Of a stretch of DNA of 64,000 nucleotides, positions 55,427-64,000 are shown one piece after another; positions within the stretch are counted from its first letter, which is position 1; the number at the start of each line of letters is the position of its first letter. This stretch comes from Mangrovibacter plantisponsor. Lineage in GTDB: Bacteria; Pseudomonadota; Gammaproteobacteria; Enterobacterales; Enterobacteriaceae. The notes below the pieces were generated by a model. It saw nothing but the letters and a program-made list of their open reading frames with translations, searched no databases and was not told where the DNA came from. Position numbers and translations under genes: made by a program. Where the stretch lies: NCBI RefSeq assembly GCF_003182475.1, contig NZ_QGTS01000003.1, positions 118,876 to 182,875 on the forward strand, given 5' to 3'.

Positions 55427-57721
55427 TTAAACCAGGCGCAAATCTGGATGCGGTTGCGAAGCAGTGATACTCACCGGTACAGATTTGGAAGTAGGAGTCC
55501 CTGTACCATCACCAAAGCTGGACAATGGAATTAACGGGTTAGTTTCCGGGTAGTAAGCTGCCAGGTTACCACGGGGAATGGCATAACTGACCAGTTTGAA
55601 ACCGGTAACTTTTCGTTCAATACCGTCATTCCAGTGGGTTTCGATATCAACGTCATCGCCCGGTTCCAGCCCAAGCGCTGCAATATCATCGGGGTTCATA
55701 AATAACACTTCACGCTGCCCGTAAACACCACGATAACGGTCGTCCAGACCATAAATTGTCGTGTTATATTGGTCATGAGAACGCAATGTCTGCAATATGA
55801 ACGGTGCTTCCACCGGGGTTACTGACTGCGGCAATGGAGCCGGGCTGAACTCTGCTTTACCACTCGGTGTGGCAAAACGGTAACTTGCCGCCGCATTACC
55901 CAGCCAGAATCCGCCAGGCTCTGCACATTTCTCATTGAAATCAGTGAACCCAGGTATAGTGGCTGCAATATGGTCACGAATCAGGTTGTAATCAGCACTC
56001 AGGGCAAGCCAGTCCAGTTTCTCACATCCCAGTGTCGCTGCGGCGATTCCGGCAACAATTGCCGTTTCAGAGCGTTGCGTGGCTGCCAGTGGTTTGCCTA
56101 TCCCTTCAGATGCATGCACCATACTGAAAGAATCTTCGACAGTAATAAACTGACGGCCACTTTCCTGAAGATCTTCTTCAGTGCGCCCAAGCGTGGGCAG
56201 GATTAGTGCTGAATCGCCAGGATAAAGGTGGCTGCGGTTCATCTTGGTACTGATATGTACTGTCAGCCCACACCGGGATAAGGCTTCAGCGGTACGCTCG
56301 CTATCAGGCGCTGCGGCGGCAAGGTTGCCACCCAGTGTTATCAGAACCCGAACTTCATCACGCAGCATGGCCTCAATTGCTTCAACCGTGTTATGGCCTG
56401 GTGCTCGTGGTGGCGTGAAGTCGAAATGTTTCGCCAGGCTGTCGAGTAATGCAGCAGAGGGTTTTTCATCAATCCCCATTGTACGGTTCCCCTGAACATT
56501 GCTGTGCCCACGCACCGGGCATAGCCCAGCGCCGGGTTTGCCCAGGTGCCCCCCCAGCAATTGCAGGTTAACAATTTCCCGTACACTATCCAGCGAATGT
56601 TTATGTTGGGTAATACCCATCGCCCAGGTGCAAATAACCCGTTCGGCATTTTGCCAGATACCGGCTGCTTCACGCAGTTGCTGCTCACTCAGGCCAGATT
56701 GCTGAGTGATAAAGTCCCAACTGGTGTTATCGATTTCAGCAAACCACTGTTCAATCCCCTGGGTGTGCTCACTGATAAAAGCATCATCAAAAATGCCAGG
56801 TAAGCCATCTGCCAGGTGTTGCCGGTGGGTTTCCAGCAGTGCTTTTGCCATGCCGCGCACCGCTGCCATATCGCCACCTAAATTCGGTTGATAATACGTA
56901 GAGCTGATGTTTCCAGCTAAAGGGGTGACGACTTCAAGCGGTTTTTGCGGGTCAGCGAACCGTTCAAGCCCACGTTCACGCAGGGTATTGAACGTTACAA
57001 TACTGGCACCGTTTTCAGCTGCATGGCGCAGGCTGTGAAGCATACGCGGGTGATTTGTACCAGGGTTTTGGCCAAATACAAAAATGGCGTTTGCTTTGTC
57101 GAAATCATCGAGGCGAATTGTGCCTTTACCAACGCCAATACTGCGTTTCAGCCCGCTACCACTGGCCTCATGGCACATATTCGAACAGTCGGGGAAATTA
57201 TTTGTGCCCAGCATCCGCCCGAATACCTGGTAGAGATAAGAAGCTTCATTACTTGCACGCCCGGAGGTGTAAAGCTCCAGTTGGTTAGGATTGTCCATTT
57301 CCTGAATATGGCGGGCAACCAGTGCAAAAGCATCCGGCCAGGTGATGGCTTCGTAGTGATCGGTTTCAGGGTTGTAACACAACGGTTCTGTCAGGCGGCC
57401 CTGGTACTCCAGAAAATAGTCACTTTGTTTGCGTAGCGCGCTGACTGTGTGTTGGGCAAAAAACTCTGCGGTGATATGGCGACGGGTGGCTTCCCAGGTA
57501 ACAGCTTTAGCGCCATTCTCACAAAAACTGAATGTACTTTTATTATCATCACCCCAGGCACAGCCGGGGCAGTCAAAGCCTTTGGCTTTGTTCATGCGCA
57601 TCAGGTTGCGCAAATTCTTAATTGCGCGTTTGCTGTCAAACACAAACCGGGTTGTTGCTTCCAGTGATCCCCAGCCACCTGCGGCCGCGTGATAAGGTTT
57701 AATCGCTGTTTTAAATTTCAT
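55427..57721 (-). CDS. YdeP/FdhF-like molybdopterin oxidoreductase
   Basis: Predicted molybdopterin-guanine-dinucleotide enzyme of the YdeP group; E. coli YdeP promotes acid resistance and its substrate is unknown. ATG 57719-57721 gives 764 residues (759 in YdeP). Family features: KGFDCPGCAW near residue 50, YTSGRASNEASYLYQ, CSNMCHEASG and GQNPGTNHPRM. The four-cysteine Fe-S motif of classical formate dehydrogenases is not seen, nor a Tat signal, so it is cytoplasmic. It lies downstream of ydcI on the same strand, a place where E. coli has no such gene, and YdcI may regulate it. Confidence 0.88.
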   Translation of the reverse strand: MKFKTAIKPYHAAAGGWGSLEATTRFVFDSKRAIKNLRNLMRMNKAKGFDCPGCAWGDDNKSTFSFCENGAKAVTWEATRRHITAEFFAQHTVSALRKQSDYFLEYQGRLTEPLCYNPETDHYEAITWPDAFALVARHIQEMDNPNQLELYTSGRASNEASYLYQVFGRMLGTNNFPDCSNMCHEASGSGLKRSIGVGKGTIRLDDFDKANAIFVFGQNPGTNHPRMLHSLRHAAENGASIVTFNTLRERGLERFADPQKPLEVVTPLAGNISSTYYQPNLGGDMAAVRGMAKALLETHRQHLADGLPGIFDDAFISEHTQGIEQWFAEIDNTSWDFITQQSGLSEQQLREAAGIWQNAERVICTWAMGITQHKHSLDSVREIVNLQLLGGHLGKPGAGLCPVRGHSNVQGNRTMGIDEKPSAALLDSLAKHFDFTPPRAPGHNTVEAIEAMLRDEVRVLITLGGNLAAAAPDSERTAEALSRCGLTVHISTKMNRSHLYPGDSALILPTLGRTEEDLQESGRQFITVEDSFSMVHASEGIGKPLAATQRSETAIVAGIAAATLGCEKLDWLALSADYNLIRDHIAATIPGFTDFNEKCAEPGGFWLGNAAASYRFATPSGKAEFSPAPLPQSVTPVEAPFILQTLRSHDQYNTTIYGLDDRYRGVYGQREVLFMNPDDIAALGLEPGDDVDIETHWNDGIERKVTGFKLVSYAIPRGNLAAYYPETNPLIPLSSFGDGTGTPTSKSVPVSITASQPHPDLRLV

Positions 57722-57880
57722 AGTGTGACGTCCATACTGGAAATTTACGCAATAGTGTGCGTAATCAATACATGCAGTATACGCCGCAAATTTCCAACAT
57801 TCGCGCAACAATGTGCGGTTATTGTTTCCTGAACGTTCTAACAGTGTTACTTATCATGCAAGTTGCGCAACACAATACAA

Positions 57881-58801
57881 TCAGGCAATAGTTTGGCGAA
57901 TGGCATTAATTAATGTTACGGCGTGAACAGAAAGCGGGGTGTCGACACGGGTCAGAATACCAACCGGTTCGCCATTTCCCGGTATGGCAACAGGTAATGA
58001 GACCAGTACACCCGTTTTAAGATCTTCTTTTACCGCGCCAGAGGGCACAAACCAAACGTAGTCATAGTCAATTGCGAGTTGCCGGGAAAGTGAAGCAGAC
58101 AAAGTTTCAACATGGCAGGGCGAAAGTGTACAACCTTGTTCTTTAAGCAAGGCTTCAGTTTTGTCCCTGGGCGGTGTACCTTCAGGCAGCACAACGGCTG
58201 GCCAGTCGAGAATACGGCGAAATGTCAGGGTTTCGTTGAGTAGTGGATGCCCCGGGTGAACCACCAGACGCAGTGATTCCAGAAACAGCAATTCGTAGCT
58301 TAATCCACCCATTAATTCCGGGTCAGACATGCGGCCGATTCCAAAATCCAGTTCACCACTTTTTAACCCGGATAAGATCATGGTGTTATTCATGGCTGCC
58401 ACTTGCAGGCTGACACCAATTTGATGGCGATGGAATTGGCCTATTACAGCAGGCAATAACCCCAGTAGTGCCGTTGGCAGTGCACCAAGGCGCACTACCT
58501 GAGGCTCACCTTGTGTGGCGGAATGCAAAGAGTGCCCGGCAACCTGAAGTGCATCAAGAATGCGCAGTGCATGGGTCAAAAATTGCTCGCCAGTGGGGGT
58601 GAGATGTGCCCCCATACGCCCCCGCTCAAGCAGGCGGGCCCCAATCAAATTTTCCAGCTCATTTAATGTCTTGGATAATGCTGGCTGGCTGAGGTTAAGC
58701 GTTTGTGCCGCGCGCCCAAGAGTTCCCTGCTGAGCGACGGCAACAAAAGTGTGTAAATGGCGCAAGCGAATGCGCTGCATGAAGTGACCATAATTTTCCA
58801 T
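57881..58801 (-). CDS. ydcI: LysR-type regulator YdcI
   Basis: LysR-family transcription factor linked to pH-stress and acid responses in Salmonella and E. coli. It has 306 residues (307 in E. coli). The N-terminal winged helix-turn-helix reads RLRHLHTFVAVAQQGTLGRA with AAQTLNLSQPALSKTLNELE; the periplasmic-binding-like effector domain follows. It is divergent from ydcJ, the E. coli arrangement, with a 333-base gap where it may act. Confidence 0.95.
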   Translation of the reverse strand: MENYGHFMQRIRLRHLHTFVAVAQQGTLGRAAQTLNLSQPALSKTLNELENLIGARLLERGRMGAHLTPTGEQFLTHALRILDALQVAGHSLHSATQGEPQVVRLGALPTALLGLLPAVIGQFHRHQIGVSLQVAAMNNTMILSGLKSGELDFGIGRMSDPELMGGLSYELLFLESLRLVVHPGHPLLNETLTFRRILDWPAVVLPEGTPPRDKTEALLKEQGCTLSPCHVETLSASLSRQLAIDYDYVWFVPSGAVKEDLKTGVLVSLPVAIPGNGEPVGILTRVDTPLSVHAVTLINAIRQTIA

Positions 58802-59134
58802 AACGGATGTTAAAACCAGTTTTTTGCTATTTTCAAGTGACTTAGCTGTATTCTGATAACTTCATTGCAAAATTACATTAACAAACATCGCAATTTTTAA
58901 ACAAAGTGCGGATTCTGGCTACGCTGACGTTCCGGGTTGCCCGGCTGAATCGAGGCAAATCAACGCCGGTAATTTTTATGTGCCAGGCAACCATATGCTC
59001 CGGTTATATAAACGAAGACTGCAGGGGATAAGACCACTAAATTTGGCGCGTTGCCAGGATCACAAAAGCTGAATAATTTCAGTGTGGCGCAAAGGTGTTA
59101 TCTAACCTTTGGGAAAAGACCTGAGGAAAATAAC
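58802..59134. other. Divergent intergenic region ydcI-ydcJ
   Basis: No gene seen. AT-rich near ydcI, with a hairpin CAAAGGT/ACCTTTG at 59090-59111 in the ydcJ leader, shortly before its ribosome site, and a small CCGGG/CCCGG hairpin around 58940. No clear LysR box (T-N11-A) can be chosen by eye. Confidence 0.4.
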
Positions 59135-60505
59135 ATGGGCGAGTATGTCAGTGCAGATGAAATTCGGGAAATGTTCGCACAGGCGATGTCTGTGATGTAT
59201 CAGCAAGAAGTACCGCAGTATGGCACGTTGTTGGACCTGGTTGCCGACGTCAACATTGGTGTGCTGGAAAAACACCCCATGTTGCTTGAACAACTGACAA
59301 ACGATGGAGAAATTGGTCGGCTCAATGTTGAGCGGCATGGCGCTATTCGTGTTGGCACGCCAGAAGAACTGGCGGGGTTGCGCAAGGTTTTTGCCATCAT
59401 GGGCATGTACCCCGTGGGGTACTATGATTTGTCTGTTGCCGGGATACCGGTGCATTCAACCGCGTTTCGCCCCACAGAAGACGCCGCGCTGGCACGTAAT
59501 CCATTTCGTGTTTTTACCTCATTACTGCGCCCGGAACTGATTGAAGACACAACGCTTCGGGAACAGGCGCTGCATATTCTGGCGCAGCGTTCAATTTTTA
59601 CGCCAGGCTGCCGTGAACTGGTAGATACCCACGCACAACAAGGTGGTTTAACCGCCGTGCAGGCGCAGCGCTTTGTCAGTGAAGCTCTGGAAACATTTCG
59701 TTGGCGCCAGCAAGCCTGCGTGGATGCGCAAACATACCAGGCACTGAACAGTGCGCACCGGCTGGTGGCCGACATTGTCAGTTTCCCCGGGTGCCATATT
59801 AATCACCTGACCCCCCGTACACTGGATATTGACCGGGTACAGGCACTGATGCCTGAATATGGCATTACTCCCAAGAATGTGATTGAAGGCCCGCCGCGCC
59901 GTGTATACCCCATTCTTTTGCGCCAGACCAGTTTCCGGGCACTGGAAGAAAAAGTGGTATTTGGCGAAGGGGCTCAGGGAGCGCATACCGCACGTTTTGG
60001 TGAAATAGAGCAGCGAGGAGTGGCCCTGACCCCGAAAGGGCGGCGGTTGTATGATTCTCTGTTAGCTGAAGCGGGTGTCGCTGCGGATAATTTTGCACAC
60101 CAAAATCAGTTACGTAATACCTTTGCCCGTTTCCCCGATGACGAAGCGACACTGCGCCAGGACGGGCTCGCCTGGTACCGATACCGGTTATTACCTGCCG
60201 GAGACGCAAACCGCCAGGCGATTAAACCGGACGACAACCCACAGGCACTAATTGAACGAGGCTGGCTTGCTGCATCCCCTGTTACTTATGAAGATTTCCT
60301 GCCTGTCAGTGCCGCCGGGATTTTTCAGTCCAACCTGGGAGCGGAAACGCAGGTCAGGGAGCGGGGGCATGCCAGCCAGCAAGCCTTTGAAACAGCACTG
60401 GGCTGTGCGGTGAAAGACCCGTTTGCTTTATATCAGGACACTGAAAACCGCAGCCGTCGCCTGTGCGGGCTGGCTGCGGTTAACAGGCTAACGGATACCG
60501 ACTAA
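59135..60505 (+). CDS. ydcJ: 2-oxoadipate dioxygenase/decarboxylase family protein YdcJ
   Basis: Member of the DUF1338/HglS family. Characterised members convert 2-oxoadipate to D-2-hydroxyglutarate with oxygen and iron, a step of lysine catabolism. ATG 59135 after TGAGGA gives 456 residues (447 in E. coli); an upstream TTG frame is not conserved. The likely iron ligands lie in VERHGAIRVGT, HINHLTPRTLDI and ARFGEIEQRG. It overlaps the end of the convergent aldo/keto reductase gene by four bases. Confidence 0.93.
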   Translation: MGEYVSADEIREMFAQAMSVMYQQEVPQYGTLLDLVADVNIGVLEKHPMLLEQLTNDGEIGRLNVERHGAIRVGTPEELAGLRKVFAIMGMYPVGYYDLSVAGIPVHSTAFRPTEDAALARNPFRVFTSLLRPELIEDTTLREQALHILAQRSIFTPGCRELVDTHAQQGGLTAVQAQRFVSEALETFRWRQQACVDAQTYQALNSAHRLVADIVSFPGCHINHLTPRTLDIDRVQALMPEYGITPKNVIEGPPRRVYPILLRQTSFRALEEKVVFGEGAQGAHTARFGEIEQRGVALTPKGRRLYDSLLAEAGVAADNFAHQNQLRNTFARFPDDEATLRQDGLAWYRYRLLPAGDANRQAIKPDDNPQALIERGWLAASPVTYEDFLPVSAAGIFQSNLGAETQVRERGHASQQAFETALGCAVKDPFALYQDTENRSRRLCGLAAVNRLTDTD

Positions 60506-61362
60506 AGCGCATTCAGGCGTTCGATGTACGCTTCAGGCAGTTGCAACTTCGCGGCATCAATATTTGCCAGCAAATGCGCTGGCTTGCTGGTGCCCGGAAT
60601 CAACAAAATATTAGGTGACCGCTGTAATAACCAGGCCAGTGCGACTTGCATGGGGGAGGCCGAGAGTTCACTGGCAACAGCGCTGAGTTCGGCCGATTGT
60701 AGCGGCGTAAAGCCACCGAGCGGGAAATAAGGTACGTATGGGATGTCGCGTTGTTCGAGCCAGTCAATCAGCGCATCATCACTACGTTCAGCCAGGTTAT
60801 AACAGTTTTGTACGCAGGCGACAGGGGTTAATGCCAGCGCCTCTTTGATTTGCGTGGGGGTAACATTACTGAGCCCAATATGGCGAATTAACCCCCGAGA
60901 CTGCAGGTTAAGTAATGTCGTTAACGGGCCTTCGAGGCTACCTTCGGCTGGTTTATGCACATCATACATACTTCTCAGGTTGACTATCTCTAACTGGTCA
61001 AGACCGAGGTTTTCCAGGTTTTCTTCCACCGCCCGGGTCAGTTCACTTTCCGACATCGCCGGTATCCAGTTCCCTTTATCATCACGCCTGGCGCTGACTT
61101 TCGTCACCAGGCATAACTCTTTTTGATACGGATGGAGTGCCTGCCTGATCAGTTGGTTAGTAATGTGCGGGCCATAGAAATCTGAGGTATCAATATGGTT
61201 AATACCTTGCTCGATAGCCAGGCGCAGAACTTCAATTGCCTGTTCCGGGTTATCCGGGGGGCCAAAAACACCTGGACCGGCGAGTTGCATTGCGCCATAA
61301 CCCATCCTGAATACTTGCTTATCGCCTAATTGCCGGGTGCCTGCCAGTTGAACGGTTGTCAT
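60502..61362 (-). CDS. Aldo/keto reductase, YdbC (pyridoxal reductase)-like
   Basis: TIM-barrel NADPH-dependent reductase. It has 286 residues, the length of E. coli YdbC/PdxI, which reduces pyridoxal to pyridoxine, and shares the stretch RMGYGAMQLAGPGVFGPP. The catalytic tetrad is partly visible: Asp and Tyr in HIDTSDFYGPH and Lys in LVTKVSARR. The C-terminal NADPH site reads WLLQRSPNILLIPGTSK. GGAGG lies directly upstream of the start. Divergent from the LysR gene at 61458, which may regulate it. Sequence similarity to YdbC is clear but not close, so substrate is inferred. Confidence 0.88.
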   Translation of the reverse strand: MTTVQLAGTRQLGDKQVFRMGYGAMQLAGPGVFGPPDNPEQAIEVLRLAIEQGINHIDTSDFYGPHITNQLIRQALHPYQKELCLVTKVSARRDDKGNWIPAMSESELTRAVEENLENLGLDQLEIVNLRSMYDVHKPAEGSLEGPLTTLLNLQSRGLIRHIGLSNVTPTQIKEALALTPVACVQNCYNLAERSDDALIDWLEQRDIPYVPYFPLGGFTPLQSAELSAVASELSASPMQVALAWLLQRSPNILLIPGTSKPAHLLANIDAAKLQLPEAYIERLNAL

Positions 61363-61457
61363 GGGATACCTCCTGTTAGTGTACTCTGAATTGTAGGCAA
61401 GCCAGTCTTGTGCGACTATTCCAGTTAATCACGACACTATGTACGGAAATCCGCACA

Positions 61458-62405
61458 ATGGCATATGATTTGAACGACCTGCAGGCGGTGGTTGCTGTTG
61501 CAAGGGCGGGCGGTTTTCGTGAAGCAGCCCGTAATCTCAACACTAATCCGTCGCGGCTCAGTGATGCAGTACGGCGAGCAGAACAACAACTGGGTGTGCG
61601 TTTGTTCAACCGAACTACCCGCACAGTCGCCCTGACTGAAGCAGGGCGCGCTTTGGTTGAAAACTTGCGCCCGGCGCTGGATGAAGTCGAAACTGCGCTG
61701 GATAAAATCAACGGTTTTCGCCATACCCCCCGTGGCACATTGCGCCTGAACGTACCCGTAAGTGCCGCCCGGCTGATCCTGCCAGGTATTATTCCGGCAT
61801 TTCTCGCCCGTTACCCGGAGATTGACGTAGACATCATCGCTGAAAGTAACCTGGTTGATATTTTCAGTGCCGGTTGTGATGCCGGGATCCGTTATGAAGA
61901 GAGCCTGGCACAGGATATGATTGCCGTTCCCTTTGGGCCACGCACACAACGGTTCGCGGTAGTGGCCTCACCTGAGTACCTGGCGCTTGCAGGCCAGCCC
62001 GAACACCCGACGCAATTAATGCAACACCGCTGTATTCGTTGCCGCTACCATAGTGGAGTTATTTCAGACTGGGAATTTCACAAAGGCGATGAAACAGTGC
62101 GGGTTCAGGTAAAAGGCCCCCTGGTCGTCAGCATCGGTGCCGCAGTTGACCTGGCTGTGGATGCAGCGATTAAAGGCGCGGGAATTATTATGCTTTTCGA
62201 AGACTGGCTGGCCCCGGCAATCGCCCGTGGCGAACTCAAGCCGGTGCTGGAGCCCTGGTGGCCTGAATTCAGCGGCCCGTGGCTCTATTACCCGGACCGC
62301 CGCCTGGTGCCTGCGCCATTGCGGGCCTTTATTGATTTTATTCATGAACTAAATGCGTATGAAAGGGAAAGCGGGAAACATGATACTGGCACACTCAGTG
62401 GATAA
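61458..62405 (+). CDS. LysR-type transcriptional regulator
   Basis: Regulator of the LysR family, 315 residues from ATG 61458 (MAYDLNDLQAVVAVARAGG). The DNA-binding domain has GGFREAARNLNTNPSRLSDA and the usual RRAEQQLGVRLFNRTTRTVALTEAG-type wing; an effector-binding domain follows (about 90-300). The ATG at 61458 is preferred over an upstream start at 61410, which would run into the divergent promoter. It lies 95 bases from the aldo/keto reductase start and overlaps the esterase start, so either may be a target. Confidence 0.92.
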   Translation: MAYDLNDLQAVVAVARAGGFREAARNLNTNPSRLSDAVRRAEQQLGVRLFNRTTRTVALTEAGRALVENLRPALDEVETALDKINGFRHTPRGTLRLNVPVSAARLILPGIIPAFLARYPEIDVDIIAESNLVDIFSAGCDAGIRYEESLAQDMIAVPFGPRTQRFAVVASPEYLALAGQPEHPTQLMQHRCIRCRYHSGVISDWEFHKGDETVRVQVKGPLVVSIGAAVDLAVDAAIKGAGIIMLFEDWLAPAIARGELKPVLEPWWPEFSGPWLYYPDRRLVPAPLRAFIDFIHELNAYERESGKHDTGTLSG

Positions 62406-63876
62406 TTGTCAGGTTATGACAACCAACGGATTGCTTGAAGGGAAGTGTGAAGCGGGTGCTCGGGTATGGCGTGGTGTTCCTTATGCCAGACCACCTGTTG
62501 GGGAATTGCGCTGGCGGGCACCTCAACCACCTTCCGGCTGGCAGGGAATAAAACAGGCATATATATATGGCCCGGCCAGTTGGCAGAGTGAAGAATACTG
62601 CCGCGAACTGGGTGGCGGGGACCCGGGTAGTTTTAGTGAAGACTGCCTGTATTTAAATATCTGGGCTCCGGCAACACCGCCCGCGCATCCTTTGCCGGTT
62701 ATGGTCTGGCTGCATGGCGGCGGTTTTACCATTGGCGCCGGTGGGCTGCCGCCTTATGAAGGCCACGGTTTAACCCGGCGCGGTGTCATCCTGGTTACCG
62801 TGAATTACCGCCTTGGACATCTCGGTTTTTTTGCCCACCCGGCGTTAGACGGGGAAGACCCCCGAGGCCCGTTACACAACTTTGGTTTACTTGACCAAAT
62901 TGCGGCACTGAACTGGGTCAGGGAGAACATCGCGGCTTTTGGTGGTGATGCACAGCAGGTAACGTTGTTCGGCGAATCTGCAGGAGCACGAAGTGTGATG
63001 TCACTGATGGCCTCACCCCTTGCCAGCGGGTTATTTCACCGGGCGATAATTCAAAGCGGTTACACGTTACCAGACACTCCACGGCCAGAGGCATTACACA
63101 ATGGTGAACAAGTAGCGGCAGTTCTGGGGTTAAAACACGCCACTACTGAACAGCTGCGAGAATTACCGGGCGATGCCTTCTGGCCTCTGGCCGCACCTTA
63201 TTCACCAGCACCTGTGCCAATAAGTGGTGATATTGTGCTACCCCAACCGGCACTGGACTGCTTTATGGATGGCAGGCAGCATCCGGTACCGGTCATTGTA
63301 GGAAGTAACAGCGATGAAGCCAGCGTGCTCTCTGTGTTTGGCGTGGATGCCGCACAACAAATCCGCCAGATGCGCAAAACTCACCGGGGCGGACTTGCCC
63401 TGATACGCACGCTTTACCCGCATGCTTTACAGGATGATGTGCTCGGGCGCGAGGTTTGCCGTGATATGGCGTTTACCACACTGGGCCTGATTATCAGTGA
63501 TGCACAAAAGAGAGCAGGCCAGGCTTGCTGGCGTTACTGGTTCGATTATGTCAGTGAAGGTGAACGGGACAGCCTGCCTTTTGGCGCGTCGCACGGTAAT
63601 GAAGTTGCTTATGTGTTTGATACGCTGGCAACCATGATAACCACTACTGGGGCAGACCAAAGAGTTGCCGCTATTCTTGCTGATTACTGGGCCGCATTCG
63701 CCAGCCAGAAGAATGGAGAAGCGCATGCTCTTGCCGGGCCGGTCGCCTGGCCGGCACAAGGCGTTTTACAAATTGGCCAGCGGCGGCAGTTTGGTTTTCG
63801 CCATCGTCGCTGGTTTATGCCTTTGCGCCTGCGGTTGTTTAAACGGGTGATGAAACACCATGTAAATCTGGACTAA
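62380..63876 (+). CDS. Type-B carboxylesterase (para-nitrobenzyl esterase family)
   Basis: Serine esterase of the cholinesterase/carboxylesterase fold, 498 residues from ATG 62380. The oxyanion hole is HGGGFTIGAGG, the nucleophile lies in LFGESAGARSVMS, the acid in GSNSDEASV and the His in FGASHGNEV. There is no clear signal peptide. ATG 62380 overlaps the LysR 3' end by 26 bases and has AAGCGGG upstream; ATG 62416 just after the LysR stop would still give a complete fold and is a real alternative. The substrate is unknown. Its 3' end overlaps the next gene by 38 bases tail to tail. Confidence 0.88.
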   Translation: MILAHSVDNCQVMTTNGLLEGKCEAGARVWRGVPYARPPVGELRWRAPQPPSGWQGIKQAYIYGPASWQSEEYCRELGGGDPGSFSEDCLYLNIWAPATPPAHPLPVMVWLHGGGFTIGAGGLPPYEGHGLTRRGVILVTVNYRLGHLGFFAHPALDGEDPRGPLHNFGLLDQIAALNWVRENIAAFGGDAQQVTLFGESAGARSVMSLMASPLASGLFHRAIIQSGYTLPDTPRPEALHNGEQVAAVLGLKHATTEQLRELPGDAFWPLAAPYSPAPVPISGDIVLPQPALDCFMDGRQHPVPVIVGSNSDEASVLSVFGVDAAQQIRQMRKTHRGGLALIRTLYPHALQDDVLGREVCRDMAFTTLGLIISDAQKRAGQACWRYWFDYVSEGERDSLPFGASHGNEVAYVFDTLATMITTTGADQRVAAILADYWAAFASQKNGEAHALAGPVAWPAQGVLQIGQRRQFGFRHRRWFMPLRLRLFKRVMKHHVNLD

Positions 63877-64000
63877 GTAACGCCTGGCGGAAGTCGTTTA
63901 AATTGCCTGCTTCGCTACCAGGCTTGCGCAACACCAGGCGGTATGCCGCCCCCGTAGGAACTGCCTGTTCAGACAGCCGCACCAGCCGCCCGGCATTAAT
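63839..64000 (-). CDS. LysR-type regulator, 3' end only (gene runs off the window)
   Basis: Minus-strand frame of 54 codons open to the window edge, ending with TAA at 63839-63841. The visible sequence LVRLSEQAVPTGAAYRLVLR and NDFRQALLSP matches the C-terminus of LysR effector domains of the GcvA-like subgroup (the final strand and helix before the stop). The N-terminal DNA-binding part is outside the window. It is convergent with the carboxylesterase and overlaps it by 38 bases. Confidence 0.75.
   Translation of the reverse strand: MNAGRLVRLSEQAVPTGAAYRLVLRKPGSEAGNLNDFRQALLSPDLHGVSSPV

Overview
This is a chromosomal window from a gammaproteobacterium of the Enterobacteriaceae. Most genes are full-length, recognisable orthologues of Escherichia coli genes, and their order follows the E. 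coli rnb-fabI-sap-psp-ycjXF-tyrR-tpx-mppA-zntB-ttcA-ydbK-ldhA-ydbH-hrpA-cybB-trg-ydcIJ stretch with many deletions. The genus cannot be fixed from the sequence alone. All assignments come from reading the translations and comparing them with remembered family sequences; no database search was run.

Layout. 1-8000: 5' part of rnb, fabI and the sapABCDF transporter operon, all on the minus strand. 8000-13500: pspF divergent from pspABCD, then ycjX-ycjF. 13600-19500: tyrR, tpx and a murein-peptide recycling group (ycjG epimerase, mpaA amidase, mppA binding protein). 19800-24300: a YbdG-type mechanosensitive channel, a small hypothetical gene, a membrane diguanylate cyclase, zntB, the anaerobic small RNA FnrS with its FNR box, and a 38-residue proline-rich small ORF.

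24300-30300 is the accessory part. ttcA has been hit at its 5' end, the site used by the E. coli Rac prophage. A 56-bp diverged duplication of the ttcA start (25187-25242 and 29787-29842) brackets a decayed 4.6-kb mosaic island. The island holds an integrase with one amber stop, a truncated and frameshifted HNH-like gene, a frameshifted small gene, a probable HNH-nuclease toxin with an SMI1/KNR4-like immunity gene, a 3' fragment of icd (the attachment gene of e14-type elements) and integrase arm-type repeats. A second integrase scrap lies outside the outer ttcA copy, pointing to successive integrations. An AIDA-type autotransporter follows.

32600-46400: ydbK (pyruvate:flavodoxin oxidoreductase), ydbJ, hslJ, ldhA, the ydbH-ynbE-ydbL envelope operon (ydbL seems to have lost its usual start codon), azoR and hrpA. 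46500-64000: an O-methyltransferase, an MHS-family transporter, ydcF, an alpha/beta hydrolase, cybB, a PAS-GGDEF-EAL protein, a Trg-like chemoreceptor with a NWETF tail, a YdeP-like molybdopterin oxidoreductase, ydcI, ydcJ (2-oxoadipate dioxygenase/decarboxylase type), a YdbC-like aldo/keto reductase, a LysR regulator overlapping a type-B carboxylesterase, and the 3' end of another LysR gene.

The strongest candidates for follow-up are the ttcA island (orphan nuclease toxin/immunity pair and traces of two different attachment genes), the proline-rich small ORF downstream of FnrS, and the damaged ydbL start.
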